This document shows positions 47,965-60,900 of a stretch of 64,000 nucleotides of DNA, in pieces. The stretch comes from Dactylis glomerata (Eukaryota > Streptophyta > Magnoliopsida > Poales > Poaceae). The first letter of the stretch is position 1, and each line of letters opens with the position of its first letter. The stretch spans positions 3,859,291-3,923,290 of the forward strand of contig QXEO01000546.1 in the NCBI GenBank assembly GCA_007115705.1, written 5' to 3'. The notes beneath the pieces are model-generated. The model was not told the DNA's origin. It searched no databases and saw only the letters and a list, made by a program, of their open reading frames with translations. A program made the position numbers and the translations under genes.

Positions 47965-48870
47965 CCGCGCGTACTGGTGGGTCTCCTGACTATGATCGCG
48001 GTTTGTCACCTGCCGCTGAGCTTGGTTCTGATGTTCCTTTCTCTTCTTGCCGATGCGCTGAGTACTTGTCAAGGATTTCAGACCTTGAAGGCCGTCTGTC
48101 TTTGATGAAAAGCCAGGCTAAGATTGCTTTTGACAAGGCCAGTAAATCTCATGGTTTGATGAAACGAGTGTCCATCCTGGAAGATGAAGTGTCGAGTCTA
48201 GTAGCCAAGATCACACATTTTGAAGAATGCGACTCCTTTCTTGTTGCCATAGTCGAATGTGTTTGCGAAATGTTGCTATGTAAGCTACCATGAAGCCTTC
48301 TTTTTTACGCTTGCTTTGGTTTGCTGCTTGCTAACTCTTTATTGCGCCGTGGGTTCTTGCCTTGGTCTTGTTGGTGAGTCACATCGGGTTACTGAACGGA
48401 TCGCGGCTCTTGAGACAGCTGCACAAGGGGCTAAGAGCTTATGGTCAAATCCCCGTCGTCGTCGTGCCATTGTGATTCTTCAAGACTGGGCGCAGCACAT
48501 TGGAGAGGCCGTCGATGGTTGTCGAATGTCTTTGACAACCATGTATTCTGTCATGTTGCCTCGTAACCCTCTGCCAAGAGATTTTAGGCAACTACTCGAA
48601 ACTTTCCGGACGAGCCAGCGGGTTCATCTTCTTATAAAGCTTAACTTGATTGCTGGTGCTAACTTTGCTCTTGGATGGATGCGAAAGTGGCACCCAAGAC
48701 TTAATTATGACACCATGTCTTAGAGTTTGCCTCCAGGACGAGCTACGGTTGGAGTTCACATGGATGCGACGCTAGAGCCAGCGAAGAGGATCATCTCTAG
48801 GTTACTACAGGAGGACGCGAGGTTTTTCCGCGAGTATCATTACTTGAATCTTATATCTTATATTTACTAA
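47965..48870 (+). pseudogene. Second gene part with coiled coil, associated with the PF04195-type gene
   Basis: After the acceptor at 47964 an exon encodes SPDYDRGLSPAAELGSDVPF and a heptad-rich stretch (YLSRISDLEGRLSLMKSQ). A donor GTAAGC lies at 48281. The frame resumes near 48377 with RVTERIAALETAAQGA, then a helical domain (HIGEAVDGCRMSLTTMY, LPRDFRQLLETFRTSQ, LIAGANFALGWM). A TAG at 48721-48723 interrupts it. The same frame continues to 48868-48870, with LPPGRATVGVHMDATLEPA and further helix. It may be the C-terminal half of the same protein or a separate gene. Function unknown. Confidence 0.55.
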
Positions 48871-49542
48871 TTGGAGGCACCAATGGAAGCACCACATTAA
48901 TCCTCAACAACTAAGGAAAATTAACCCTCTGATCTCCTCATTACCTATGGACAGTCGTCAGATGAAGAGCTAAAGAGTCTGCAAGTTCTATCCTACACGC
49001 ACGTCTCCTTAGCCACCTTTTCCATTGGCCTTGAAGAAAAAAACTTATACGAGCTGACGTCTTGCTAGAACATGTGCCTGCACGGCTGCACATCCCTAAC
49101 CCTAGACGGCACCGTGGAGTTGGGGTAGGCGGACACCGAGAACTGCCTCCCGGTGGAAGCAGGTCGCGGCTGGTGCAGAAGCAAACACCGTGGGCTGCAC
49201 GCCTCTGGGGCCGCTTCGTCTTCTGCATCAAACAAGTTAGTCCTAAGCTTCTTTCTCCAGTCGCTCAATGTCTAGCATCTTCCATGGAAGCTATTGAGAT
49301 GTTGAACAGTCTAATCTCTAGGTTTTCTGATGGCCTAGAACCATGCCTCTTTGTGCTCCATCATGTAACTTATTTCACCTGAGACATCCCGAGTCCCGAC
49401 TCAGACGCTCTTACTGTTACGTTGCTGGAAGACCTGCACTAGCCGTCTTCTCCCTCACGGCGATCCATATGCTGCTATGACATTCCGTTTCATGCGTGTT
49501 ACTCACAGGCACCTCAGGACATACAAGGTGATGCAACCGAGT
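48871..49542. other. Unassigned segment
   Basis: About 670 bp with only overlapping short frames on both strands. No domain or repeat recognised. Confidence 0.45.
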
Positions 49543-51180
49543 TGATGAAGTAAATAAAAGGCCCGTTGGGAACCCCAAGAGGAAGGTGTGATGAATATAG
49601 CAGCAAGATTTTCCCTCAGTTAAGAAACCAAGGTATGTCGATCAGGAGAAGAGCGGACAATACGACTGAAGGTGATGCTTGATAGCCTAGTGACACTCCA
49701 ACAAGGGCGCCGTTTCATGATAAAACGAGTTAGCGCATCTTCAGCTAGTAGCAACATGGAACCTGCACACAACACAACCAAGTACTTTGTTCCCAACTTG
49801 CGATGAGGTTGTTAATCTCACCGGTTTGCTTGAAACAAAGGTTATGAGCGTATCGAGTGGAAAACAGTAGAAGTATGCGAGTAAAGTAAACAGTGCGAGT
49901 AAACTAAATAGGTGATAGCAATATGATGGAAATAGGACCGGCGTCCATAGTTCACTAGTGGTGTCTCTCCATAAGATAAATAACACATGCTGGGTAAACA
50001 AATTACAGTTGGGCAATTGATAGAATAAAGATAAACGTGATATGTCAAGAAGATCACTATGCGATTTACTCTGGGCATTACAACAAAATACATAGACCGC
50101 CATCCAACAGTATCTATGACTAATAATCCACTTGTGGCAAATCAATCCGAGAACTCCACAAGTATTAAGTTGCGAACAACAGATAATTGCATTAAGCAAA
50201 GTGTGTAATGTAAACAAAGCATATGCCCTCGAGTATATGAATGTTGTTTTCTCCCTAGTAGCAACAGCACATCTACAACCTTAGAGGTTTCTGTCACTCC
50301 CCCAGATTAAATAGAGGCATGAACCCACTATCGAGCATAAATACCCCCTCTTGGAGTCACTAGCAACTACTCGGCCAAGATAGCTACTAACAACGGAGAG
50401 CATGCAAGATCATAAACAACATAGAGATAACATAAGATATATTTCAGTATAGCAACTCAATCATAACACCAATATTCATCGGATCCCAACAAACCAAACA
50501 TGTAGAATTACATAACGGTGATCTCAATCATGTAGGGCAGCTCATGAGATCTAAACATGAAGCACATGGTGGAGAAGACAACCATCTAGCTACTGCTATG
50601 GACCCATAGTCCAAGGTAGACTACTCACTTATCACTCCGGAGGCAAGCATGGCGATGAAGAAGACCTCCGGTGGCGATTCCCCTCTCCGGCAGGGTGCCA
50701 GGAAGAGCTTCTGGACCCTCCCGATCTTCAGGTCGACGGCGGCGGCGGATCGCGATGTGTTCTGGAAAATTGATCGGGTACTTAGGTTTTTCTCGTCGGG
50801 GGGTCTTTATAGGCGAAGGGGCATCGTCAGAAGTGGACCGAGGCGGTCTCACACGTAGGGGGCGCGGCCAGGGCCTGGGCCGCGCCGCCCTGGTGTGTGG
50901 CCACCTCGTGGCCCCACTTCGTCTCCTCTTCGGATCTCTGGAAGCTTCCGGGAAAAAAAAGACTTTAGGAACTTGTTTCGTCCAATTCCGAGAATATTTC
51001 CTGTGTATCACTTCTGAAACACAAAAACAGCAGAAAACAGGGAACTGGCACTGTGGCGACTTGTTAATAGGTTAGTTCCGAAAAATGCATAAAACTGCCA
51101 TGAAGTGTAACGAAACAGTAGGCAAATGGTGTAAAAAAGCATGGAGCATCAAAAATTATAGATACGTTGGAGACGTATCA
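49543..51180 (-). repeat. 3' LTR of element C
   Basis: TGATACGTCTC on the minus strand from 51180. The left boundary at 49543 (TGATGAAG) is inferred from length and the expected CATCA end. TATA box at 50805-50812 (minus CTATAAAG). Confidence 0.85.
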
Positions 51181-54110
51181 AGCATCCCCAAGCTTAACTC
51201 CTGCTCGTCCTCGAGTAGGTAAGTGATAACAAAAGAATAATTTTTGAGGTGACATGCACCTACACAATCTTGATCATATATGTAAGCATTTGTGAGCTGG
51301 GATCATAAGAACTTAAAACATGGGCATGAAGATATAATCTTGACAATAAGAACTTAGCAACCATGTTATAACATGCAAATGAACACAAACAAAAGATCAT
51401 GAAAATGAAACAATGAAACTCAAATGTGTGTTCAAATCATAAGAAAAAACATACAAATGGTTTTCAGCTTGTCCTTCATGGAGAGCAAAACATAAATGCA
51501 TAGGACACCTTCAAGTTTAAGAGGGCGACTAGATACAAATAATTTGAGAACAAGTGAAACCAACAATATGAATCAATCAATGAAAACTTTGGGACAATGC
51601 ACATTATACTAAGAATGACAACTTTGCTCTCTTATGGTGCATAAAGATAGAAGGTGGTGACTCAACAAAAAAGTAAAAGAAAGGCCCTTCGCAGAGGGAA
51701 GCAGTGATTGCAAGTTTTATAGACCTTCAAAAATTATGTTACTTGCTGGCTTTGAGCTCTCATTGCCCCCATCATAAGCATCTTGAATGGTTAAAGTTAA
51801 TGCAAGAACAATTATGATGCATATTCTTGACAAATCATAAGTCGAAAACCTCGTGCCCCATGAATATGAGTACCCAAACCTCATGCTACTTTACTTAGAG
51901 TCCCAAGCAAGGCTCTTGTCATTTTAAGTATATATGTATCATCGAAAACCGCCAATGGGGTACCTCCGTGCCCGATGACATGGAACAAGCCCACATCAAA
52001 ATGACAGGACAAGCAGACAATGAACACCTCGACATCTCTTTTATTTGCCATTTGTTTAGCTTTTTATTGTGAGATGCGTCATCGAATGTCCACCATGGGT
52101 ATGCTGCAAATTTCCACCATGAATTATACATGGCTTAAATTGGTGGCCCAGGCGTTTCCCTAACACATATACAAACTCCATGATCCCCACACGATTCCCA
52201 ATTCATTTCACACCGCGGGCATCCATAAACAAAAGATCACGATATCAACTCAAATAAGAAGTGCAATGTTGAAAGCTTGCCCCATGACAGCATGGATGGG
52301 CTAGAATCCAACTTACAACTTGCAAGCATAACAACTCAACATAAGAGACCACAATGTCAAATTTTTAAGAACAGGAAAAATTAAAGTGTGCCTTCCGATT
52401 TGTGAGAGCTTTACTAACCAATTTTCGCATAACACTGGTAAGAGTTTAATTTGAAGAGAAGATAAAAGCAAGTCAAATTTACTTGGAATAGCAAATTGCT
52501 AGTAGGTATGTATGGTGGACACAATGGAAAACTTTGGCTTTTAGGAGTTGGATGCACGAGTAGAGCTCATACTCAGTACAAGGCGAGGGCTAGCAAAAGA
52601 CTGGGAGCGACCAACTAAGAGAGCAATAATGGCCATAATCATGCAAAGCGACAAAGCAAAATTAAAAGAAGCATAAGATGGCATCAAAAGTCAAAAACTA
52701 AATGATCATAGAGGCTATTGGCGACTTTGTAAGAGTCTAACATGTGTGAGCATGTGCCAAGTCAACCCAAATAAAGCATCAAGGAGAAAACCAAAATAAT
52801 GCTTCCATACAATAAAAACAACGCTTGATTTTTTCAAAGGCTCATTAAGCAATCTCAGTTATTTGATACAAGTCATGCTACAGCAAAACCACTAAGCATA
52901 CTATCAAAAAGACATCAAGCATGACATGAAAAAGCCTAAGCCGCAGTCTACACAAGCTCCTTCTTGTACCACTATTTTGCATAAAGCTTTTTCTCTTTTC
53001 CAACACCATTTGAAATTTTTTAAGACACCTCTTTTGATGAAAACCAATAAATATCAGAGGCAAAAATACACCTTGATAAAAAAGATATAGCAAGATCTGA
53101 ACGCAAATCAAGACAAAAACGAAAACCAAAAGCAGTAGCAGAAAAAGAAGAACACTCGTTGAACGATAAGAGTGAAAAACTGAGTGTTCTTGGCAAATGA
53201 AAACGAGTACATCTCCTCCAAAAGAAATTTGTTGGGTCCAACCATTTATTGCAACAAACAAAACTAAACTAATAAAGAAAACTAAAACAACTGACACTCC
53301 AAGAAAAACACATAGTGCATGAAGCAATAAAAATATAGTGTTTTGAAAGGTGACCTAATTTTTGCCGATGAAGAAGGGGTGCCTCGGGGGCATCCCCAAG
53401 CTTTGACGCTTGTACTTCTTGGATATTTCTTGGGGTGATGCATGGGAATCCCCAAGCTTGAGCTTTTGTCCATTCTTCAACTCATCTCATCATTCTCCAG
53501 TCCCTACACTTGAAAACTTCCTTCATAAAAAACTAAACACAAATCTATTAGCAACATTAGTGTAGGCATAACATATAATCAACCTCTTTTTGCTTCAGGT
53601 TTCAACCCAAAACCACCACATATTAAGTATATACTACTGTAGCAACTTTCCCAGAAGTTCCATGATCAAAAGAACTCAAAAAGAAAGCGATAAAGCGGCA
53701 AAAACGAATAGTGGCAGAAATCTGTCAAAACAGAAGAGCTGACAAAGGTCAAATTTTTGAGGGGTTTTCTGTTACTCAAATCAAAAAGTGTTCAACTAAC
53801 GAAAGTTTGGATATAACCTGGGGCATAAGCACAAGAAATTTCAGGTCCAAAAGATATACAGAGAATTTATACGAATTTTTACGGTGCAGCACCAAAAACA
53901 GTTTCAGGACAGCAACATCCCCAAATCTTTACCTCACTCAAATTAGAGGTTTCTCTTGGCACAACAATAAAATAAAAAGGATAAGGAGCGGTCATTACAG
54001 TAGTAATGACTTCCAATATTCAAGAAAAAAGTACTGGAAATAAAACATTGGGTTATCTCCCAAGAGTGCTTTTCTTTAATGCCTTTGAGCTAGACGCAGA
54101 AAATTGCAAA
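51181..54110 (-). other. Non-coding tail of element C
   Basis: Matches 11033-13969 of element B end to end, on the opposite strand. No ORF of note. It carries the CTTGGGGAT motifs at about 53390-53460 and next to the LTR at 51182-51195. Confidence 0.85.
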
Positions 54111-55359
54111 TCAAGTAACATCAAGTGATGAAGCATCAAGCTCATAATTTGCTCTAAGAATAGAGTCAAAAAGCAATTTCTTTCTTTTCCTAGGGAAGTG
54201 TTCCATACCTTTCTTGAGTGGGAATTGATATTTTATAGTGCCTTCCCTCATATCAATGATGGCACCTACAGTTCAAAGAAAGGGTCTTCCCAAAATAATA
54301 GGACATGAAGCATGGCATTCAACGTCCATAACAAGAAAATCAATGGGAACAAGGTTATTGTTAACCACAATAAGAACATCATTAATCCTTCCCAAAGGTT
54401 TCTTCTTAGCAACATCAGCAATAGGAACATCATAATAACATTTTTCAAGAGGTGGTAAATCAAGCATGTCATAAATTTTTCTAGGCATGATAGAAATACT
54501 AGCACCTAGATCACATAAAGCATGGCAATCAAAACCATTAACATGCATATCAATGATGGGTTCTCAACCATCTTCTAACTTCTTGGGAACAGAAGCTTTT
54601 TGCTGCAACTTTTCATCCCTAATTTTCATGAGAGCATTGGTAATATGCTTAGTAAAAGCAATATTTAAAGAACTAGAATTGGGAGTCAAAGCAAGCTTTT
54701 GCAAGAACAAAATAACTTCAGATATATTGCAGCCATCAACATCAAAATCATTAAAAGAAATAGAGCTATCATCTCCTACACTCCAAAAAAAAATCAGCAT
54801 TCTTTTGAGAAAAAGTTTTGGCAGTTTTAGGCTTTTTAGCACAAGGAGTGGGAGTTTTCTCTACACCAATCAAAGTAAGAGGATTGCTAGCATTAGGAAC
54901 AACATCATTAGAGGTAGTAATAGTAAAAACTTTCATATTCCTAGCAATCTCATCCTCTCTTTCCCATCTAGCATGCAATTCTGCTAACAATCTAAGATTT
55001 TTATCAATTCCAACTTGGATAGCATTAGCAGTAGCAAAAACATTGTTCTCTTTCACATCATTAGGCAACACTTTTAATTTCAGAAGTTCAACATCATGAG
55101 CAAGGCTATCAACTTTAGAAGCAAGAATATCAATTTTGCCTAACTTTTCCTCAATAGACTTGTTAAAAGCAGATTGTTTTACCATGAAGTCTTTGAGCAT
55201 GACTTCAAGTTCAGAGGGCATGGCCCTAGTGTTGTTGTAGAAATTACCATAACCATTACCATTGGTAGAAGGATACGGCCTATAATTGTTACTAGCAAAA
55301 TTGTTCCTATAAGCATTGTTGTTAAAATTATTGTTTCTAATGAAGTTCACATCAACATG
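54111..55359 (-). pseudogene. gag-pro: Athila-type gag-protease remnant of element C
   Basis: Corresponds to 9773-11032 of element B. The Asn-rich segment, the coiled coil and the aspartic protease (CDLGASISIMP) are all recognisable. TGA at 54564-54566 stands where B has TGG (10577-10579), and TGA at 54273-54275 where B has CGA (10868-10870). A frameshift lies near an A-run at about 54785. The frame is cut at 55359 by the copia LTR; the five bases before it (ACATG) are the presumptive target duplication. Confidence 0.9.
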
Positions 55360-56437
55360 TGAAAGGACACGGATGTCGCCTAGAGGGGGGGGGGTGAATA
55401 GGCGATTAAAACTTTTACAAAAGGCTTGTACAAATGCGGAAATAAACAAACGTTTAATTTGACAAGCTTACAAAACCTAATAAACTAGGCTCACCTATGT
55501 GTACCAATAGCTTATGCTAAGCAAGACAAGTAGCAAGGTGATAGCAAGATATATAACTTCAAGCACGATGGCTATCACAAATGTAAAGTGCATAAGTAGT
55601 GGAGCTCGGATAAGAGTTACCGAGGCACGAAGGAGACGAAGATGTATCCCGAAGTTCACTTCCAAAGGAAGCTAGTCTCCGTTGGAGAGGTGTGGCGGCT
55701 TAATGCACTCCGAACGCCACAAAGGCCTCACCTTGAGATGTGGTAGCACAATGCTCACCAAATGCCACAAAGGCTCACCTCAAGATGCGGAGACACGCTA
55801 CGCACCGAACGCCACAAAGGCTCACCTTATTCTCCTCGTGCCCTCGCACAAAGCAAGATGCCACGATCCACTATGGGACACTTGAGGGCGGTCACCGAAC
55901 CCGTACAAGCTTGGGGCAATCTCCACAACTTAATTGGAGGCTCCCAAGAATCGCCACAAAGGCACCACAAAGGTTGGGGAATCTCCACAACTTAATTGGA
56001 GGCCCCAAGTATATGCCACAAAGGCCACTAAGCCGTCTAGGGTTCCAAGAACCCAAGAGTAACAAGCTCACGAACTTTCACTTACCGAATCTCCGAGGAG
56101 AACTCAAACCGATGCACCAAATGCAATGGCAAGAGCACACAAAGTGCTCAAATCCTTCTCACTCAAATCCTACCAAAGCAACTAATGCTATGGAGAGATA
56201 TGAGAGGAAGAACAAAGGAAATCAACAAATGAACTCCAAGATCTAGATCCCAATGGTTCCCCTCACTTAGAGGAGATTTTGATTGGTGGAAAGATAGATC
56301 TAGATCTCCTCTCTCTTTTCCCTCAAGAAGATGCAAGAATCATTGGAGGGATTGAGAGATAGAGCAAAGCTTCAAGGTCAACAATGGAGGAGAGATAGAA
56401 TAGGAAGCCTAACCAGCCCAAGGAGGAAGAAGGGGGC

Positions 56438-56446
56438 CTTTTATAG
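56438..56446 (-). promoter_or_regulatory. TATA box of the copia LTR
   Basis: CTTTTATAG on the plus strand reads CTATAAAAG on the minus, in a GC-rich context. It gives an R-U5 of about 1.05 kb. Confidence 0.6.
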
Positions 56447-56483
56447 GTCCCCCACAAAAACTAGCCGTTGCTGGGCACTAGGG

Positions 56484-56662
56484 CCGGAGTCTCCGGCCTA
56501 GAGGACCGGAGTCTCCGCCCTAAGTGACTCCAGGGCCGGAGTCTCCACCCCTGGGCCGGAGTCTCCGGTGCCCCGGGGTCATTCGGGGGCCTCAGGATGG
56601 ACTAAGCAGGTGCCAGGCCGGAGTTGGGCCGGAGACTTTGCGTCTCGGGCCGGAGACTCCGG
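56484..56662 (-). promoter_or_regulatory. CCGGAGTCTCCGG motif cluster upstream of the copia TATA box
   Basis: Exact 13-mers at 56484-56496 and 56556-56568, an exact inverted copy at 56650-56662, near copies at 56506 and 56536, and half copies at 56617 and 56629. The motif is an interrupted palindrome. On the minus strand the cluster lies about 40-220 bp upstream of the TATA box. Confidence 0.7.
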
Positions 56663-57148
56663 CCACCAAAAACTGGCAGAAACACCAACACGAAAACGAC
56701 CATAACTTGAGCATCCGGACTCCGTTTTTGATGATCTTGGGCTCGTTGGAATCACAACAACGAGCTCTACAAGTATATGCATAGAAACATCATAGTCCAA
56801 CAAGGGAGGATAAAACCAAATGATGAGAGGTTTGACCTCTCTTCAAAGTCGAACCGGTAAAACCTCCAAACACCAAAAACACAATGAGTATTTCATGCAA
56901 AATCCCTTTTTGATGAGTTAGAGCTTGTCATGGAATTAACCACAAGCTCTAAAACCTCACATGGATAAAAGCCAAATAAGAACCAAGAAAGATGATGGCA
57001 AATATGCAAAGGTTTGAGCTCTCTTCGAACGATGCGGTTAAGTTACTCACTCGAGAGCCCCTCTTGATAGTACGGCTACCAATCCTATAACCCGGTCTCC
57101 AAACTAACACAAGAGACCGGTAAGAAAGGAACCCTATCAAGAACATAC

Positions 57149-57440
57149 CTTTTCCTTGTGCATTCAACTTGAGCTAGATTATGACCATCTTGTCTTCCTC
57201 AAGTTGGAACACCTTTCTTGATCTTGATTGCTTGGTGAAGTCTTACGAATTGCTCCCCCATACACACTATGGGAAAGACTCTCTTTAAGCATATCTTTTC
57301 CTTGCGCATTCCACTTGAGCTAGATTATGACCGTCTTGTCTTCCTCAAGTTGGAACACCTTTCTTGATCTTGATTGCTTGGTGAAGTCTTGCGAATTGCT
57401 CCCCCATAAACCAATATGGGAAAGACTCTCTTAGGAATAT
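57149..57440. repeat. 146-bp tandem duplication in the copia LTR
   Basis: GAGCTAGATTATGACC recurs at 57171 and 57317, with the surrounding sequence repeated at few differences, including GCTCCCCCATA and ATGGGAAAGACTCTC. Confidence 0.85.
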
Positions 57441-57964
57441 CTTCACATAGACATTACCACCAAATAGAATACATGCATCAAGCATATAATATCCTTGAGA
57501 TGGCACATCTTGAACTTGACTTCACATCCATGAAGACGATCACCACTTAATAATATCCTAGCCCGAGATCACAAGATCCCACTCGATACATTATGTATGC
57601 TTTGAGAGTTGATCAACTTGAATCCCATATTTGCACTTTGACTTGATCAACCTTGTATCCTTCCTTCTTCCTTCATGATGATGATGTCTTGAAGGTAAAC
57701 ACAAATGTCCACTCAATTATATTCTTCAAGACATAGTTGCAATAAGCTCAATTCTCATATGACCATTCTTTCGATATTTCCTTGAATAACACATTGGTCA
57801 TCACTTAAAGTTCTTCATTTGATCCTTCTTACAACCTTGAAGCCAACATATGGTTCAAGCATTGTCTATGGACATGTCCTACAAATATAACTCAATGCAA
57901 ACATTAGTCCATAGAGATTGTCATTAATTACCAAAACCACACATGGGGGCTCCATGTTCTTTCA

Positions 57965-57980
57965 ATCTCCCCCATTTTGG
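57965..57980 (-). other. Polypurine tract of the copia element
   Basis: Minus-strand CCAAAATGGGGGAGAT directly precedes the 3' LTR. Confidence 0.8.
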
Positions 57981-60900
57981 TAATTGAGGACAATCTCTTT
58001 GAGAGGGTTTATATAATGAATTTAAAGAACCAAAATGGTTGCACTAACATCAAATACTACAAAAGTATGTGATGTTAGTAAAACCACCATATATAGAGCA
58101 AACTCCCCCACAATCTATGCACGTGTGAATGATCTTGATTTCATTGCATATATTGCCAACCAAGGTTGTTGGTGGAGTTTCCTCTATATACTCAACCATG
58201 CAAAGCATGAAAGGCAAATGCTTAAGAACAAAACCAAAGCATAAAACCCAATTCCCTTTAAACCCTCAAAACTTCTTCCCCATTGGCACCAATTGCCGAA
58301 ATGGGCAGAAAAACTTAGAAGGCCAATATAGTGAGAGTTCCTCCATAATGTGTGCATAAACCAAAAGTATAATTAAAAAATATGCACATATCCAAATATG
58401 AAAACTCGGAGGAAATCAACCTATATTGAGGATCAAAGATTGCAAATAAAATAAGATCACATGGTGGATAAACTTCAACAAATGAAGAGAGCAATCAATC
58501 GATCCAAAGAACAAATTGAATAAAGATATTATGATAAGACCAAAAGGGTGCTCTAAATAATATGAGGAAGCTCCCCAAGGTTTGTGCACAGAATATTCTA
58601 TTTGAATTAAAGTATAAGGTGCACAAACATGGAATCATCACTCCCTCAATATTATTTAAAACAAAATGATACCAAGTGAAGTCAAATACTATGATAACCG
58701 CAAAATGGTGCTTTAAATGAAATGAGGAAGCTCCCCAAGGTACGTGCAAAAAATGGAATGTTTGCATTTGAATACAATTTGCACAACATGGAATCCTCAC
58801 TCCCTCAATAACATTTAAAACGCAACCATTTGCAAGAGATCATAGAGAAGAAATTAAGCTTAACACTTGCATCAAACAAATGGTTGAGCAACAAGCAAGG
58901 GATAACATATTAAAAGGCTCAACCAAAGGAATGTGTGATATGAATGACAAAGCATATTATAAGACTAATACAAGGATAAGCATAGAGCATCCACATAGTC
59001 TTTAATGAAAGAAATTGCTTAGCATTCCATCCCAACACATAAGGTTCAAATAAGATATCAAATAAGGAGATATCATCTCTCATGTGTATAAGTTTCTAAG
59101 TAGACAACATCACAAAGATAATTATCACAAAGAAACATGTACACACAAAATAGATACTAAGAATAGAACATGATATCCAAAATAAAGTCATGCAATATAC
59201 CAATGAGAATTTTTGCTTTTAAAGCACGGCCAAAGGCTCAAATTTTCTTATTGTATATTGATGAACTTCAACCACAAACAAGTCAAAGACATCACAAATA
59301 TCAACAAGGGAAAGAAGATAGTTGGGATGCTTTGAGAAAAGCAACAAGTATCACAAAGATGAATACCAAAAGAAAGTAATAAATTTACACTTTCAACCAT
59401 ATTGCACATGTGAGAACTTGAGGAATTGATATGCAATAAAATTGCTAAATTGACATATATGGGATAGGAGAATCATGAGCATGATTTTATATGTTCCCAA
59501 TAATATGCACTCATCTCAAATTACTCACAATTGCAATAAAGAGGTTTCATTAAGACCTTTGCAAGAAGCACAACATTTGCAAATAATGATTTTCCATGCC
59601 ATGAAACAACCTACACAAGGTTGGATACTAGAAAAGTATGCATGAAGAAGATACTTGTTACCGAGATATTAAAGGTAGGATGTAGTAGATAGGAGTTCTT
59701 CAATAATCCTAGCTTGCCTCAAATTATCATTTAGTCACCACTTCATCCTTATTATTGAGACAAGCACCAATATATCTCCATGTACCTAAAACAAAGTTCA
59801 AGTACAAGATGGTCCCCAAACTCATTGGGTCCAAAGTAGTTAGAAACTACAATATATAGGACAAACTCCACATAAATATGTGCATATAGATATGAACTTG
59901 AATTTCATGCACAACTTAGCCAATTTAGGATTTGATAGAGTTTTGCCTATATATTGGATCAACGAAAGCAAAGCATGCCATAAATTATACATTTAGTAAG
60001 AATGCATGCACAACACTTTCAAGAGCCAAAGCGAGATACAATTTGAACAAAGCACCAAGAAGACCAAGAAGTCACACGAAATTGTGAAGCTACAAAAGGT
60101 TGTCCAAATTATATCAAAGAATCAAATCAACACAAGATTGACTCCAAAGTTCAACTAGTGAACTAAGCAAAAGCCAATGAGCATAAAGGATAACTAAAAC
60201 ACACATGCTCAAAGACATATCTCATTTTAAGAGTGAAAAACAAATTACAAGGAATGAGATAAGCAACTCCCAAAGAGAGCAAGGTTCCAACAACAAACCA
60301 AACTCTCCACACTTTTTATGATGGCACACTAAGTACCAAAAAGAAAAGATTTGACTTCCAACAATAATCAAAACCAATTGAAATAAGCACAAGAGTGTGT
60401 TATAACAAATATAGGAGAGCTCCCCCAAGATTAGTGCATTATTTATGATTTTGCATTTGAATACAAAATGCACACAAATGGGATCATCACATTTACCTAC
60501 ATAGAAATAGCACAAAATAAGTTTAACAAAATCAAATGGAATCACAAGAGTCAAGAAAGACAATGGGAGTTAAAGCAAATACATTTCTTGGCAAGAGATA
60601 AGGCAATTAAAAGCAATAGCCAAAGCGAAGATGATCAATATAAAAAATACCACATGATAGATTACCAATTTTCCAAGGAGAAGAGGTATATGGAGTTATT
60701 TCCGGTGGTAGTTTACACATAAATCCAAGATCATCTTCACAACAAATGAGCATATGAAAAGGATAAGAATTAAGCACCATGCCAAACAAAGATATTCTTG
60801 ATAGACTCAAATAGTTAAACAATCACGCAAAGCAATGATTAGGATAGCTTGAAGCAAATGGTTTTCCAACTTTGATGTAGTATTCCACATTTTAGGAAAA

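Larger units (their letters stand above)
49543..55359 (-). mobile_element. Athila/Tat-type LTR retrotransposon C, 3' part
   Basis: On the minus strand: the gag-protease remainder (55359-54111), the non-coding tail (54110-51181) and the 3' LTR (51180-49543). The gag 5' half and the 5' LTR are pushed beyond the right edge by the copia insertion at 55360. The structure matches element B, including absence of pol. Confidence 0.9.
55360..57964 (-). repeat. 3' LTR of the copia element
   Basis: 2605 bp. The plus-strand ends are TGAAAGGACACGG and CCATGTTCTTTCA, an imperfect terminal inverted repeat. It contains a run of ten G's near 55385, a TATA box, the CCGGAGTCTCCGG cluster and a 146-bp tandem duplication. 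Confidence 0.88.

Noticed and set aside
48941..49382. ORFs of about 100 codons on both strands after the gene fragment
   Set aside because: They overlap antisense, with no domain, no promoter and no second copy.
53020..53327. Hydrophobic ORF in the element C tail
   Set aside because: It lies in the non-coding tail, and the equivalent frame in element B (11667-12044) differs in length and is not maintained.
60222..60563. Hydrophobic ORFs (also 58495-58800) as an env-like gene of the SIRE lineage
   Set aside because: They are short, isolated, in AT-rich DNA that yields Leu/Phe/Ile-rich frames by chance, and show no continuous frame or conserved motif.
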